DNA of 23,902 nucleotides, from positions 1 to 23,902 of IMG/VR virus record IMGVR_UViG_3300005584_000042, one strand, 5' to 3'. Position 1 is the first letter of the stretch. The number at the start of each line of letters is the position of its first letter. Made by a program: the position numbers and the translations under genes. The DNA comes from a virus. A model generated the notes under the pieces. The model was given only the letters and a program-made list of their open reading frames with translations, was not told the origin of the DNA and searched no databases. This document shows, piece after piece, positions 7,033 to 16,693 of the stretch.

Positions 7033-8274
7033 TTAAAAATCAAGTTTTACTTTAATTGCAACTTCTTTATCAAATGATTTTTCTATTGGTTTAGAAATTT
7101 TAGCAACTGCTAGTAATTCATTACCATCATCGTATAATCCTACCGTTGTAATATATACTTTTGGATTTGTTTCAAACGTAGATTGTACAAATTGACCAGT
7201 TGAACCGGTTACAAACGTTGGGTTATTTGAGAAATTAAATTCTCTATTATTTGCTCTTACAAAATAATGAGATGTTGAAACATTTTCAGTTCTTCTCATT
7301 TGAAAATCAGCTCCTCCACTAATTGCTTTAAACAAAGCCACTGAACCTGAATTTATTGAGTAAGTTGAACCACTTAATGAATTATTATGGTAAACATCTT
7401 TTTGTGAACCATTAGCTGCTCTCAAATTTACATTAACTGATGCTGATAATGCGTTTGGATTTAAAAGGATAATTCCCATATCTGGATAAAATAATCCAAA
7501 TCCCTGACCGTTTGAGGCAGTTGGTGAATTAATAGTTCCTTCATTGGCTGTTCCAATATTTAATGCACCACTTACAACATTGAATATTCTACCACTTGCA
7601 CCAACTGTTTCTGTTTGCCCAGAGTCATCTATTAATGTAATAGTACCCAACGAACCAGATAATGTTAATTCAAAGTTACCAGGATCAAGTTGTTCTTTAT
7701 ATCTCGCTCTATCAATCGCTAAAGCATAAAATGATGTTAAGTCATAACCACCTTCAACTGTACCATTGTATACACTAAAATTAGCATCAGATGAATCTAG
7801 TAATATATTTTTAAATTGATTATATACTGCTAACGACTGTCTATACGTATCATCGGATTGAACATACGTTGGTGAACCGGATCCGGCACTATCACCATAC
7901 GCAATTGAAAACTCTTTATTTTCCCTACCAGTATCACTATATACATCTATGTAGTATTTACCACTTACATCACCAATTTGTGTAGATGATGTAAAAAAGG
8001 TTGCTAATGATCCCGTATCACCACTCCATATACCAGAAGTTACAACCTCTGTGCGGTTTGTTACTTTATCAATTGAACCAAACTTTTTATAAATACCATT
8101 TGTAATAGTAGTTATATCTGAACTAAGTTGTTCTCCCTCACCTAAAAATTGGTTCAAAATACCAACAAGTTCTGTTGTATTGATTGGTGTTCCTGCAGTG
8201 TTTGCAGCACTTGCTAAATAACTTGATAAGTTACTTGCTAAAAGTTGTCCTCTATTATCTCTAATTATTGCCAT
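7033..8274 (-). CDS. Virion structural protein (tail/baseplate, 413 aa)
   Basis: A 413-residue Ser/Gly/Asn-rich beta protein. The N-terminus (MAIIRDNRGQLLASNLSSYL) is followed by a short helical segment to about residue 70. The rest is beta-strand-rich and contains SGS-type patches common in phage tail proteins. From about residue 260 (GFGLFYPDMGIILLNPN), through FVRANNREFNFSNNP, to the ending ITTVGLYDDGNELLAVAKIS, it matches the C-terminal half of the 402-residue protein downstream. A role as a baseplate, fibre-attachment or decoration component is inferred from context: it directly follows the 207-residue and 1743-residue virion proteins. It has no enzyme motifs, no signal and no Cys. It is the last gene of its transcription unit, because a strong terminator lies 23 bases beyond the stop. 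The start ATG lies eight bases after the preceding stop. Confidence 0.78.
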   Translation of the reverse strand: MAIIRDNRGQLLASNLSSYLASAANTAGTPINTTELVGILNQFLGEGEQLSSDITTITNGIYKKFGSIDKVTNRTEVVTSGIWSGDTGSLATFFTSSTQIGDVSGKYYIDVYSDTGRENKEFSIAYGDSAGSGSPTYVQSDDTYRQSLAVYNQFKNILLDSSDANFSVYNGTVEGGYDLTSFYALAIDRARYKEQLDPGNFELTLSGSLGTITLIDDSGQTETVGASGRIFNVVSGALNIGTANEGTINSPTASNGQGFGLFYPDMGIILLNPNALSASVNVNLRAANGSQKDVYHNNSLSGSTYSINSGSVALFKAISGGADFQMRRTENVSTSHYFVRANNREFNFSNNPTFVTGSTGQFVQSTFETNPKVYITTVGLYDDGNELLAVAKISKPIEKSFDKEVAIKVKLDF

Positions 8275-8282
8275 TTTCTATC

Positions 8283-8906
8283 TTATTGAACGTATGTTAC
8301 GGTTACTGGAATTGTTTGTGAACCACCTGTTTCGTTACCATAAACAGTTATTGTTGTTCTGATAGTTGAAGTTAAAGATGGGTTTGGTATAAATTTAAAG
8401 GTCAATCCTTTTGCAATTGCAGCTGTTGCAGATACATCATCTCCAATGAATATCGGAACTGAACCTACATCGGATGTTACACCTTCTCCAATTATATCAC
8501 CTGCGTTTTTATTAGATAATACAATTGTATATCCTAATCTCCTATTTCCGGCAGGTGATGTGGTTGGTGATAATGCAACTTCACCACTTTTTTGATTTAC
8601 GGCTACATTTGGTATACCAAATTCCACAACAGGGATTCTTGTTGTATTTTTTGGTAAAGTTACCAATTTATATTTCATTACCTGCGTTTCATCAGGTGAT
8701 GCTTCTAATATTGGCATGTTTTTAATCGCTGCATCATAGTATGCTGATCCAAGCGGATGAGCGGGTTCATATAAAGAATAATCAATCTCATCATCTGCTA
8801 AAGCAAATTGAGTGATGTTTAATCCTTGTCCAGCTGCTAATTTTTCTCTACCTTTTTTGGTAAGAATAGCATCAACTGTTAATTCGGTGTTACTTAAATA
8901 TCCCAT
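8283..8906 (-). CDS. Conserved phage structural protein, function unknown (207 aa)
   Basis: A 207-residue protein beginning MGYLSNTELTVDAILTKKG. It continues with ITQFALADDEIDYSLYEP, then HPLGSAYYDAAIKNMPILEA and MKYKLVTLP. I recall this N-terminal pattern in many T4-like marine and uncultured Mediterranean phage genomes, where it is annotated only as hypothetical or virion structural. The C-terminal half is beta-rich (TIRTTITVYG, IPVTVTYVQ) and could be a small beta-sandwich. It has no Cys and no membrane or signal segment. It lies between the 1743-residue protein and the 413-residue virion protein, with a promoter-like element 20 bases before its ATG and its stop eight bases before the next start. 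This placement supports a late tail or baseplate role. The molecular function is unknown. Confidence 0.8.
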   Translation of the reverse strand: MGYLSNTELTVDAILTKKGREKLAAGQGLNITQFALADDEIDYSLYEPAHPLGSAYYDAAIKNMPILEASPDETQVMKYKLVTLPKNTTRIPVVEFGIPNVAVNQKSGEVALSPTTSPAGNRRLGYTIVLSNKNAGDIIGEGVTSDVGSVPIFIGDDVSATAAIAKGLTFKFIPNPSLTSTIRTTITVYGNETGGSQTIPVTVTYVQ

Positions 8907-8926
8907 AGTATTTTATTTCGTTTGTT

Positions 8927-8936
8927 AATAAATATA
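8927..8936 (-). promoter_or_regulatory. Putative phage promoter element (TATATTTATT)
   Basis: On the gene strand this reads TATATTTATT, followed by AACAAACG, 20 bases before the ATG of the 207-residue gene. It lies in the 47-base gap after the 1743-residue gene. The AACAAAC extension is shared with the copies at 14195 and, more loosely, 20758. Promoter role is inferred. Confidence 0.5.
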
Positions 8937-8953
8937 ATTATTTTAAAAATTCG

Positions 8954-11900
8954 TTATTCTACTTCCAAAATTGGTTCACTAGCATCTCTACCTGCTTTAT
9001 TTACTTTTAATATATTTGGATTTGTTGCAAATACTTCAACCGGAGATGACCCATCCAATGTAGTTGCACTCGTATTCTTCGTACCGTAGTAAAAACTATT
9101 CTGTAATCCTCTCGTCAAATCACTAGTATTTCTATAATGTGATTTTAAATATCCATTTATAGGAACTACTTCGACAATTTTACCACCAACTGATGGTATG
9201 ACAGAGCCACTAAACGGTTGAATTGTTAATTTTGTTTCATAATATGTTTGAATTCCTAATTCTGTATATGATCCAGATGCACTACCAGTTAAATATGTAA
9301 ATTCTCTAGTATTCTGCTCTTTTATTAAAGATACTCTAACTCTTTCTTTTTTACGATTACCTCTCGCATCATAGTATGTGCGTATTGCCGAACCATTTTG
9401 TCCATAAATACCAAATCCTAAAACTTCATAATCGTTTTGTCCAACTATTGTATTAGAATTTATTAAATCAATTTCACTTATTATAGTTGAATTATTTAAA
9501 TTAGTGTTAATTAACGCATCGTTAAGGGTACTATATTCGAATGTGATGCGTGTAGTATCACTTGCAGTTATTTCCGAATTATATTGATAACTATTTGCAA
9601 TTAGTTTTTCAACTGCAGGATTAGTTATAGTAGTCTCATACTGATTATTTTCGCCACTTAAATCATATACGGTATTTGTATAAATTTGAGTTTCAATTTT
9701 GTCCGTTTCACCGGATAAATTAGTTTCTTTACTAATAGTTGCATCCCATTGAGAATATTCACCAGATGGTTTCTTATGTTGAACTTTACTTCTTTCTAAA
9801 AAATGTGGCTCTATTAGTAAACCAGTAGTTGCTTTAACTCTTGCTGGTAACATTTGTTTAATATCCTCAAACATAGATTTCTCATACAGTTTGATTAAAT
9901 TAATATATTGATAAATATCCCTACCATCAAATCTTTCAAAGTAATACTTTCTTAAATCATCTAATGTGGTATATTTTTCTTTATATAAATCAGATGGATT
10001 ACCTATGTAATTATCTAAATTAAACCCACCTAACGATTTTGCAATATCTAAATTTAATTCTTTTGTAGGTGAGAAAAATAATCCAACCCGATTAGAATCC
10101 GGTGGTGATTGATCAAATGCCTTTTTAGTTGCTCTACTTTTATAAGATAAATCAACACCACCACTTACATCGTTTCCACTAAAATCAGTTTGAGATTCAA
10201 ATCTAACTTTATTTGTAGAAAATCTAGATGAACCTATGTTCGGTATTTCAAGTGTAACACTTCTATCAATTGCTTCAAATTGGTATGGATATGATGGAGA
10301 TGATGTAAATCCAATTACAGATGCACTGATTGGTGCGTTTATGGTTGATGTTACATTTACAATACTTCCAGTTTCTTCAAATTGATTTCTTACAAAACCT
10401 TTAGGATAAAAAATATTATTTGCAACATTTATAAAAGAAGATGTACCATTTGTACCATATAAATTTTTAGGATATTCAAAATCCAAACGGAAATATAAAT
10501 CGGAAGTTGATGATGAATAATTATTACCATTAATCATTTCCGGGTACGATACGTGCTCAAAAAATCTATCTTTATCTAATGGAGTAGACCATAAACGGAA
10601 TTCATCTAATGAACCTGTATAATTATTACCAATACGTATAGTAGAACCACTATCCCAATTTGATTGAGTTAGTTTTAATGTACCACTATATTCAAAGATA
10701 GTTCTTTCTTTTTGAAATTGTTTTAAGTTCAAAGACATGGTTGCATCTGCCCCACTACCAACTGTTCTACTAACCTCTATACCAAAAAATCTATTATTAA
10801 ATATTGGCAATAAATTAGATGTAATAGTTTGTATATTAGTTGATTCTGAAATGGATAATTTAACTGTACCATATTTACTATCAATAGAACCACTTAATGC
10901 TACGTTCCATCCACTTCCTGATATTAGTTGATACGCACCTGCATAATTAGGTTTTACAAATAATTCAATCGTATCAGGCTTTCTATTAGTATCTGTGTTT
11001 TTCCATTCTAATTCGATTGATGAACCACTATTCATATTTAATACAGTGGTCACTACATCGGTTATTAGTTTACCTTTACTTTCATCGTTAATTTCAGGAC
11101 CACCAAACTCTAATATAGATAAGTTAGATGATGGTATTCCGTAACAACTTAATAATGCATATATACCCCTTCTACTACCTTTATGTTTTAATAGGTATGG
11201 TAGATTGTTTATAATCCTCCTCCATACTTCATTCGTTCTTTGTTTAGCCGGATTGGTTTCTTTAACATTTGAGTTTGAATCCACACCAAATGTGTAATTC
11301 CATAAACTAGAATCTGCTGATAAATTTTTAGCATCCCAACTCAATGATTTAAGTGTATCGAACAATAATTTATCAGATATTCCGTTTTTAGATTTATACC
11401 CTAATCCTCTACTTTTTTCTATTGATTTAGTATGATAATAAATATTATCAAAATGCTGCCCAACCATTGATAAAAATAATAACAAACTTGCATTATTGCC
11501 ATCATTTACAATATATTGTGGTATATTATTTTGTACCCAATTTTGATTATTATTATCGAAATTTTCAGCTAATGTAATAATAGTATCATACCATCCCGTT
11601 CCATAATCATTTGTTACTAATGGTGAAGAACTATCCACTCTAACAGAAGCACTGTATGGCCAAGTTATAGATGATGAATTGTATAAACTATAAGATGATG
11701 AATTAAATAATGTCTTTTCAAACCCATCAAATCCATTTATTAACTGTGATTTTTTTGATTTTTGTCTTTCTAATTCCTGAACTGATGCCGGTGAATTTAT
11801 GAAACCAGTATCAAGCAAATCAGTACTTGCACTTAATGCAAGATTTTCATATAATTCTATTAACTGTACCTTATAAACAAAGTTATCAACTCTTTCTTTT

Positions 11901-14185
11901 GCAGAACTAAAGTGAACAAAATTATTCCATAAGTATCCATTCTCTGCATCTGAACCACTGATATATTCTATATTTAAATCATCGGTATCAACAAATGATG
12001 AACTTAAATACGTTGCTACTAATTTTTCAGAAGTTGTTGTTTCTGCTGAAAATATTATATTATCGAGTGATTCAAAGTTTGTAGATTGCCCTTTTACAAA
12101 ATCAACTTCTATATTAAAATTTGGTCCTTTTAACGGTGGACACTTTAAATCATCTTGCTCTGTTAATACAATGGTTTCAATTAAAGGATTACTCATTAAT
12201 TTTGTAATCCAAAATGTTGAGTTTTCCGATACGTTAGCAGGTAGTGGTGTGTATAATTTTAATATTATTGAGTTTACAATATCATCCGTTTTAACTATGA
12301 CGTTTCCTAAATTATCTTCGGATTTTTTTGATAAAGTAAAATCATCAGTTTCCCATGATGAAATTATAATTTGCTCATTATTATTAAAATTGGCTAAATG
12401 AGTTAAATACTTACTCTCACTTTCAGGTTCAATAATAGATAATGATTGTGCAAATGCATCGTATATTACTTTTTCTAAAATAGTTTCATCTATTTCAAAG
12501 TTTGAAAATATTAGATTGGTTGTAACTTCATAATCATTGCCAACCAATGGCTCTATACCACTATTGTTATACGGTCGTATTATTAACGTTATGGAATTAG
12601 AACCTACCCAATTTGGATATGTATCTCTTAATTTTTTAAGATTTATGTTTACATTTCCATTTTCTGGTTGATTTTGAAATAACGGAGTTATTGAATTATC
12701 TCTTAATTTTAAAAATATATCAACACTCGATGCTGCAAATGATGAATATGCTACTGTATAATCAATATTACCATCAGAAAATGATGGAATATCTATATTT
12801 TCCGCGTATGTTATTTCGGTTATAGATGGGTAATCATTTATTGATGTATATGTTAATATGCACTCAACACGTTCACCACTACCATAATTATCACTATATG
12901 GTACAACTATAATTTTTTTAGAACCGTAAACCTTATTAAAATCTTTTTCAAAATATATTGATACCTGTTTATCAGATGCAGGTACTCTTAAAGTTTTTTC
13001 AGGTGATAAATAAACCAATACATAATCCGCGTTTTGCGTTAAAAATGGTATTATTGTAATCTTTTCGGTATCGGACTCCTTTACTCTAATATCATATTGT
13101 ATTTGATTAAGAGTTATAGATGGTTCTTCAAATTTTATTTCTTTTTCTAAAACAATAGCAACTGCAATACCACCTGATGATAATATGTTAGCAGGTATCT
13201 TAAATGAATTGAGTGCAGTGTTCCATTTACTGTAATCGCCGTACTGTTGAGTTAATGCGTTTACTTTGGTAGTATAGTAGTAGTTTAATACACTATATCC
13301 ATTTGGTATATTACTATTTATTGTAAATGCAATTTCTGCATCTTTTATTATAGAGTTTTCTAATTGCTTGTTATCGGTATTACCATCTAATAACGTTATA
13401 GTATCACTATCAACTACACTATCTTTATAAAAAATTTGATAGTTTAATTGCACCAAATCTCCTAATTCATTTGAAAAGTTGGAGGTAAATGCTACTTCGT
13501 AATTTATTGTTTGATTATCAGATATTACAGGTGTAACATTTGGTGTGGGTTGTGTTTCAAAATTTAATGTGTATGCACCATATACTCTATCGTACGGAAT
13601 TGTACTATCTTGCTGATAAGTATTTCCATTCCAAACATATTTTTTAACTATTAATTGCTCATCATATTGATATTGAATAGCACTTATTGACTCTGCTATA
13701 TTATAGGTGTAGTTAAAATCATAATAATTACCAAAAGCAACCATATTAGCAACTGGTAGTATTGTAGGATCAAATGCAGGTCTTATGGTTTCTGCTATGA
13801 TTAATGTATCTTTATATTTACTTACTATTTCAACTTCATAATAATATAATGATTTAACATTTAATGATTCAAATGTGTATACTCTTTTAGAACCAAATGT
13901 AGTAGATGGTGAGTATGTAATATTAATGGAATTTCCAAAACCTTTAGATACACCATCTTCAAAAAATTCACCAATTTGATTATCATCTTCTGCTATTAAA
14001 TTTATAGTAAGTGATTTTTCCGAATCGGCTATATAACTTGGAGGTATAAATAATGGATTGGTTGGTACGGGCGGTATATATGTTGGATTACCACTATTTC
14101 CTAAATCTACAAATGGATCATATTGCCCCGTACCATTGTATGGTGAATTTTGATCGTAATTATATAAATCGTCGTATTGTCCCAT
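8954..14185 (-). CDS. Giant baseplate/tail protein with gpI-like and LamG-like regions (1743 aa)
   Basis: A 1743-residue protein, the largest in the window. The N-terminal 50 residues are rich in Tyr, Asn, Gly and Pro. Residues about 60-700 look like a string of beta-sandwich (Fn3/Ig-like) repeats. Around 983-1021, VWRRIINNLPYLLKHKGSRR with IYALLSCYGIPSS resembles the P2 gpI/T4 gp7-related segment found in large baseplate proteins. Near 1180-1215, GSLDEFRLWSTPLD is a typical LamG/concanavalin-like signature. MFEDIKQMLPARVKATTG (about 1430-1450) and the C-terminal FYYGTKNTSATTLDG with VEVFATNPNILKV are stretches I recall from uncultured T4-like phages. By position downstream of gp25 and gp6 it is a candidate gp7-type wedge component, with sugar- or surface-binding ability from the LamG domain. 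T4 gp7 is about 1030 residues, so this is much larger. Exact equivalence to gp7 is inferred. Confidence 0.8.
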   Translation of the reverse strand: MGQYDDLYNYDQNSPYNGTGQYDPFVDLGNSGNPTYIPPVPTNPLFIPPSYIADSEKSLTINLIAEDDNQIGEFFEDGVSKGFGNSINITYSPSTTFGSKRVYTFESLNVKSLYYYEVEIVSKYKDTLIIAETIRPAFDPTILPVANMVAFGNYYDFNYTYNIAESISAIQYQYDEQLIVKKYVWNGNTYQQDSTIPYDRVYGAYTLNFETQPTPNVTPVISDNQTINYEVAFTSNFSNELGDLVQLNYQIFYKDSVVDSDTITLLDGNTDNKQLENSIIKDAEIAFTINSNIPNGYSVLNYYYTTKVNALTQQYGDYSKWNTALNSFKIPANILSSGGIAVAIVLEKEIKFEEPSITLNQIQYDIRVKESDTEKITIIPFLTQNADYVLVYLSPEKTLRVPASDKQVSIYFEKDFNKVYGSKKIIVVPYSDNYGSGERVECILTYTSINDYPSITEITYAENIDIPSFSDGNIDYTVAYSSFAASSVDIFLKLRDNSITPLFQNQPENGNVNINLKKLRDTYPNWVGSNSITLIIRPYNNSGIEPLVGNDYEVTTNLIFSNFEIDETILEKVIYDAFAQSLSIIEPESESKYLTHLANFNNNEQIIISSWETDDFTLSKKSEDNLGNVIVKTDDIVNSIILKLYTPLPANVSENSTFWITKLMSNPLIETIVLTEQDDLKCPPLKGPNFNIEVDFVKGQSTNFESLDNIIFSAETTTSEKLVATYLSSSFVDTDDLNIEYISGSDAENGYLWNNFVHFSSAKERVDNFVYKVQLIELYENLALSASTDLLDTGFINSPASVQELERQKSKKSQLINGFDGFEKTLFNSSSYSLYNSSSITWPYSASVRVDSSSPLVTNDYGTGWYDTIITLAENFDNNNQNWVQNNIPQYIVNDGNNASLLLFLSMVGQHFDNIYYHTKSIEKSRGLGYKSKNGISDKLLFDTLKSLSWDAKNLSADSSLWNYTFGVDSNSNVKETNPAKQRTNEVWRRIINNLPYLLKHKGSRRGIYALLSCYGIPSSNLSILEFGGPEINDESKGKLITDVVTTVLNMNSGSSIELEWKNTDTNRKPDTIELFVKPNYAGAYQLISGSGWNVALSGSIDSKYGTVKLSISESTNIQTITSNLLPIFNNRFFGIEVSRTVGSGADATMSLNLKQFQKERTIFEYSGTLKLTQSNWDSGSTIRIGNNYTGSLDEFRLWSTPLDKDRFFEHVSYPEMINGNNYSSSTSDLYFRLDFEYPKNLYGTNGTSSFINVANNIFYPKGFVRNQFEETGSIVNVTSTINAPISASVIGFTSSPSYPYQFEAIDRSVTLEIPNIGSSRFSTNKVRFESQTDFSGNDVSGGVDLSYKSRATKKAFDQSPPDSNRVGLFFSPTKELNLDIAKSLGGFNLDNYIGNPSDLYKEKYTTLDDLRKYYFERFDGRDIYQYINLIKLYEKSMFEDIKQMLPARVKATTGLLIEPHFLERSKVQHKKPSGEYSQWDATISKETNLSGETDKIETQIYTNTVYDLSGENNQYETTITNPAVEKLIANSYQYNSEITASDTTRITFEYSTLNDALINTNLNNSTIISEIDLINSNTIVGQNDYEVLGFGIYGQNGSAIRTYYDARGNRKKERVRVSLIKEQNTREFTYLTGSASGSYTELGIQTYYETKLTIQPFSGSVIPSVGGKIVEVVPINGYLKSHYRNTSDLTRGLQNSFYYGTKNTSATTLDGSSPVEVFATNPNILKVNKAGRDASEPILEVE

Positions 14186-14194
14186 TTAGTTTGT

Positions 14195-14204
14195 TATAAA
14201 TATA
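14195..14204 (-). promoter_or_regulatory. Putative phage promoter element (TATATTTATA)
   Basis: Reads TATATTTATA then ACAAACTAA on the gene strand, nine bases before the ATG of the 1743-residue gene and directly after the stop codon of the preceding gene. It is one of the best matches to the consensus. Promoter role is inferred from recurrence. Confidence 0.5.
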
Positions 14205-15569
14205 TTATTGTTGTATTTCCATACTTCTATCTTCATATAGACGTATATCATCAAACCTATCGAATTGATTTGTTATAGTACCACCACCTCTACTGCCGCC
14301 GCCTCCGCTAGTATATTCAATTGGAGTATCTATAATTCTATCCGGTATTTGAAAAGGAGTATCTATATTTGTATCCTGGATTGGGAAAAACGCATCTTCA
14401 ATTATATCCGGTATTATAATTGGAGCCGGTTCATATATTGGTTTAATTACGGTAGCAGGTATTAGTTGTGGCTCAATTGGTGGTACATCTATTACAGAGA
14501 TTTCTGTTTTTGGATATTCAATAATAGGTGGTTGTGGTGGCACATCATCAAATGCAACCGAAACAGTATTTGGTGAATAAACTATGCGTTTTGTTTCAGT
14601 TTTAGTTGCATATGAATCGATATTATCTTTAATTTCTTTTCGTAATTCAACTACTGTAAATTCTTTTGGTATAGATTTTATAGTTGTATTTCTTCTTTTA
14701 AGTGTTTTTATATTAACCTCTACTGATTTAAATAGTATATTTTGCAACTCTGCTATTAAATTTTGAAAATCATATTGTTCACAATCCTCAAATCTTTTTA
14801 TTGCAAGAGGGTTTCCGTAATTACTTTGAGTAATATCGTATTCTTTATTATTTACCCAATATGTTACACTATCTTTAAAGTTTGAAAATATACGATTTCT
14901 AAATGTTTCAAAATTAGATAATCCAAAATCTTTTTTAAGAACTTGTAAAAAATCATTGCCAAATTTAGAAACAATTGCGTCATTTATTTTAGTAATATTT
15001 TCATTTTCAAATGAATCCAATGTATCTAATATTTGTTTTTTATAATATTTGAAATCCTGATTTAAATTATTTATGTTAGAAAAATCTTTTTTATTTTTTT
15101 CAGTAATATTAGAATCACTAACTTTTAATGGTAAAATACGTATCTCTTCTCTGGATGGTGATATTTCTTGTATCCATACACGCGTTAATTCGTTTTCAGA
15201 ACCAACTCGATTACGTACAAAGTTTATATTAACTTTAAGAATACCATTTGTAAATCCTAACTTATTTAATAAAGTTTCTATATCAATTGCAAATTCTTTT
15301 TTACCTACGGTATTTGTAACATTGTACATATAGTTTTTAATATCTCCTGTTTTAATGTAGGCTACATTATTACCAGATTTCTGTGGTAATAGGTTGTTAT
15401 TTATATCATATACTGATACTTCCATAACATCATATTTACATTCACCGAAATCGGTATCTTCTATCTCACCTTTTGTTACAATAAATAAATCATCGTATTG
15501 AAGAAATTTTCCTTCATTTTCTATGTTTTTATTTATATCTTCAAAATTACTATATTTTGTAATACTCAT
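14205..15569 (-). CDS. Virion protein with beta N-domain and long Pro/Ile-rich tail
   Basis: A 454-residue protein with three zones. Residues 1-150 form a compact alpha/beta region (YDVMEVSVYDINNNLLPQ, then IDIETLLNKLGFTNGILKVN, then IQEISPSREEIRILPL). I recall this pattern as a recurrent N-terminal module of tail proteins in T4-like marine phages. Residues 155-330 are helical and Lys/Asn-rich. From about 340 to 425 the chain is a low-complexity Pro/Ile/Asp linker (VPPQPPIIEYP, IDVPPIEPQLIP, EPAPIIIPDII), followed by a glycine patch SGGGGSRGGGT and a short acidic/basic end. The extended linker suggests a flexible connector between baseplate parts or to a fibre. No enzymatic motif was seen. 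It starts five bases after the preceding stop in the baseplate operon. Function is not recognised. Confidence 0.75.
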   Translation of the reverse strand: MSITKYSNFEDINKNIENEGKFLQYDDLFIVTKGEIEDTDFGECKYDVMEVSVYDINNNLLPQKSGNNVAYIKTGDIKNYMYNVTNTVGKKEFAIDIETLLNKLGFTNGILKVNINFVRNRVGSENELTRVWIQEISPSREEIRILPLKVSDSNITEKNKKDFSNINNLNQDFKYYKKQILDTLDSFENENITKINDAIVSKFGNDFLQVLKKDFGLSNFETFRNRIFSNFKDSVTYWVNNKEYDITQSNYGNPLAIKRFEDCEQYDFQNLIAELQNILFKSVEVNIKTLKRRNTTIKSIPKEFTVVELRKEIKDNIDSYATKTETKRIVYSPNTVSVAFDDVPPQPPIIEYPKTEISVIDVPPIEPQLIPATVIKPIYEPAPIIIPDIIEDAFFPIQDTNIDTPFQIPDRIIDTPIEYTSGGGGSRGGGTITNQFDRFDDIRLYEDRSMEIQQ

Positions 15570-15574
15570 AATCG

Positions 15575-16693
15575 TTAATATGATTTAGGATGTGCGATTC
15601 TTAATATAGTTGGGTACTCTTTGGTTTTATTACTACCATCAACTCTCTGAATACTTATGTTTAAATTACCAGCATGCTCTACTGTATTATCTCTTTTACT
15701 CCACTTACCCATGCCAGATGGTACAAATTTTAATACTACTTTTTCACTTCCACCCGCAGGTATGGTTATATTAGATGTTGGTATTGCAAACCAGTTTCTT
15801 CCATCAGAAGTATTGTGTACTATATTAAGTACAACCTCATCGGTATCATTATTTGTAAAATCTAAAGTTTCACCGGCTAACCATTCGTATACCTCATCTC
15901 TAGCGTTTTTGTATTTTAATTTAATTTTAGGTTCATTTCCGGTAGCCGATGGTGTAAATTTAACAATAACTACATCATTTATCACATCACCACCAACTGC
16001 AGCTGCTAAGTTTGTTGCAGATTGTTGAATTGCCTGTTGGTTTTGTACTGCCCCTAATTGAGATTGTAATCCTTCTATTATCGCGTTTAACGAATCAACT
16101 AATTTAATCAATGATTCAATCTGTGCTTTAAATCCTGTATTTTGTGATTGTAACGATGCTCTTAATATGGATTCTTCTACTGATTTTTGAACTGCATTTT
16201 GTATTTGATTTGCAAAGTCTTCAATTGTAGTTGATAGTGTATCTAATTGATTTACCAATACATCATTTGATTGTTCAATTGCCAATCTATTATTTATTTC
16301 AGATTGTACCTGCGATTCTAAATCAGATATTGTTGTATTTAAATTTTGTACTTCCGTTGTTAATCTATCTACTATTTTTCGTAAATCTTCATTATCAACA
16401 ACCTGCTCATCATATAATGGCTTTGGTACTAAATCTTTTCTAATAATTGGTATATTAGGTTTTAATTCGGTAACTTCTACATTTATTGCTTTTACTAATT
16501 CTAAATTATCGTATTTATCTTTATGTAATTCTTTAAATATAAGTGAACTCGCAACTTTGGTATCATCCACAACGGTTATTCCATAATTGTTTTTTGAAAT
16601 GGCAGCCGAACCGGAAACTTTTAAAATTTCTTCTAAAATTTCTTTTCTTTTTTCTTCTAATTTTTGAGCAATTGCTTCTAACGATGTTGGCAT
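15575..16693 (-). CDS. Coiled-coil virion protein with C-terminal beta-sandwich
   Basis: A 372-residue protein. Residues about 105-225 show heptad-like spacing of Leu, Ile and Val with Gln/Asn-rich faces (LRKIVDRLTTEVQNLNTTI, IEGLQSQLGAVQNQ), predicting a long oligomeric coiled coil, as in trimeric fibre or whisker proteins. After a glycine hinge (AAAVGGDV), residues 240-372 form a beta domain (KIKLKYKNARDEVYEWLAG, DTDEVVLNIVHN, ITIPAGGSEKVVLKFVP) that looks like an Ig/ASH-type sandwich. The N-terminus is helical and charged (MPTSLEAIAQKLEEKRKEIL). It sits between the DNRLRE-like protein, with a one-base gap, and the proline-tail protein, in the baseplate block. A tail-fibre, neck or baseplate appendage role is inferred. 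No enzyme motif was found. ATG start without Shine-Dalgarno. Confidence 0.75.
   Translation of the reverse strand: MPTSLEAIAQKLEEKRKEILEEILKVSGSAAISKNNYGITVVDDTKVASSLIFKELHKDKYDNLELVKAINVEVTELKPNIPIIRKDLVPKPLYDEQVVDNEDLRKIVDRLTTEVQNLNTTISDLESQVQSEINNRLAIEQSNDVLVNQLDTLSTTIEDFANQIQNAVQKSVEESILRASLQSQNTGFKAQIESLIKLVDSLNAIIEGLQSQLGAVQNQQAIQQSATNLAAAVGGDVINDVVIVKFTPSATGNEPKIKLKYKNARDEVYEWLAGETLDFTNNDTDEVVLNIVHNTSDGRNWFAIPTSNITIPAGGSEKVVLKFVPSGMGKWSKRDNTVEHAGNLNISIQRVDGSNKTKEYPTILRIAHPKSY

Noticed and set aside
14281-14320. GC-rich run encoding the glycine patch as a regulatory hairpin
   Set aside because: The run is explained by Gly codons of SGGGGSRGGGT and does not form a convincing stem.
15657-16028. 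Plus-strand open frame of 123 codons
   Set aside because: It lies inside the coiled-coil/beta-sandwich gene, and its translation (Pro/Ser/Leu-rich) is what antisense of such coding sequence gives.
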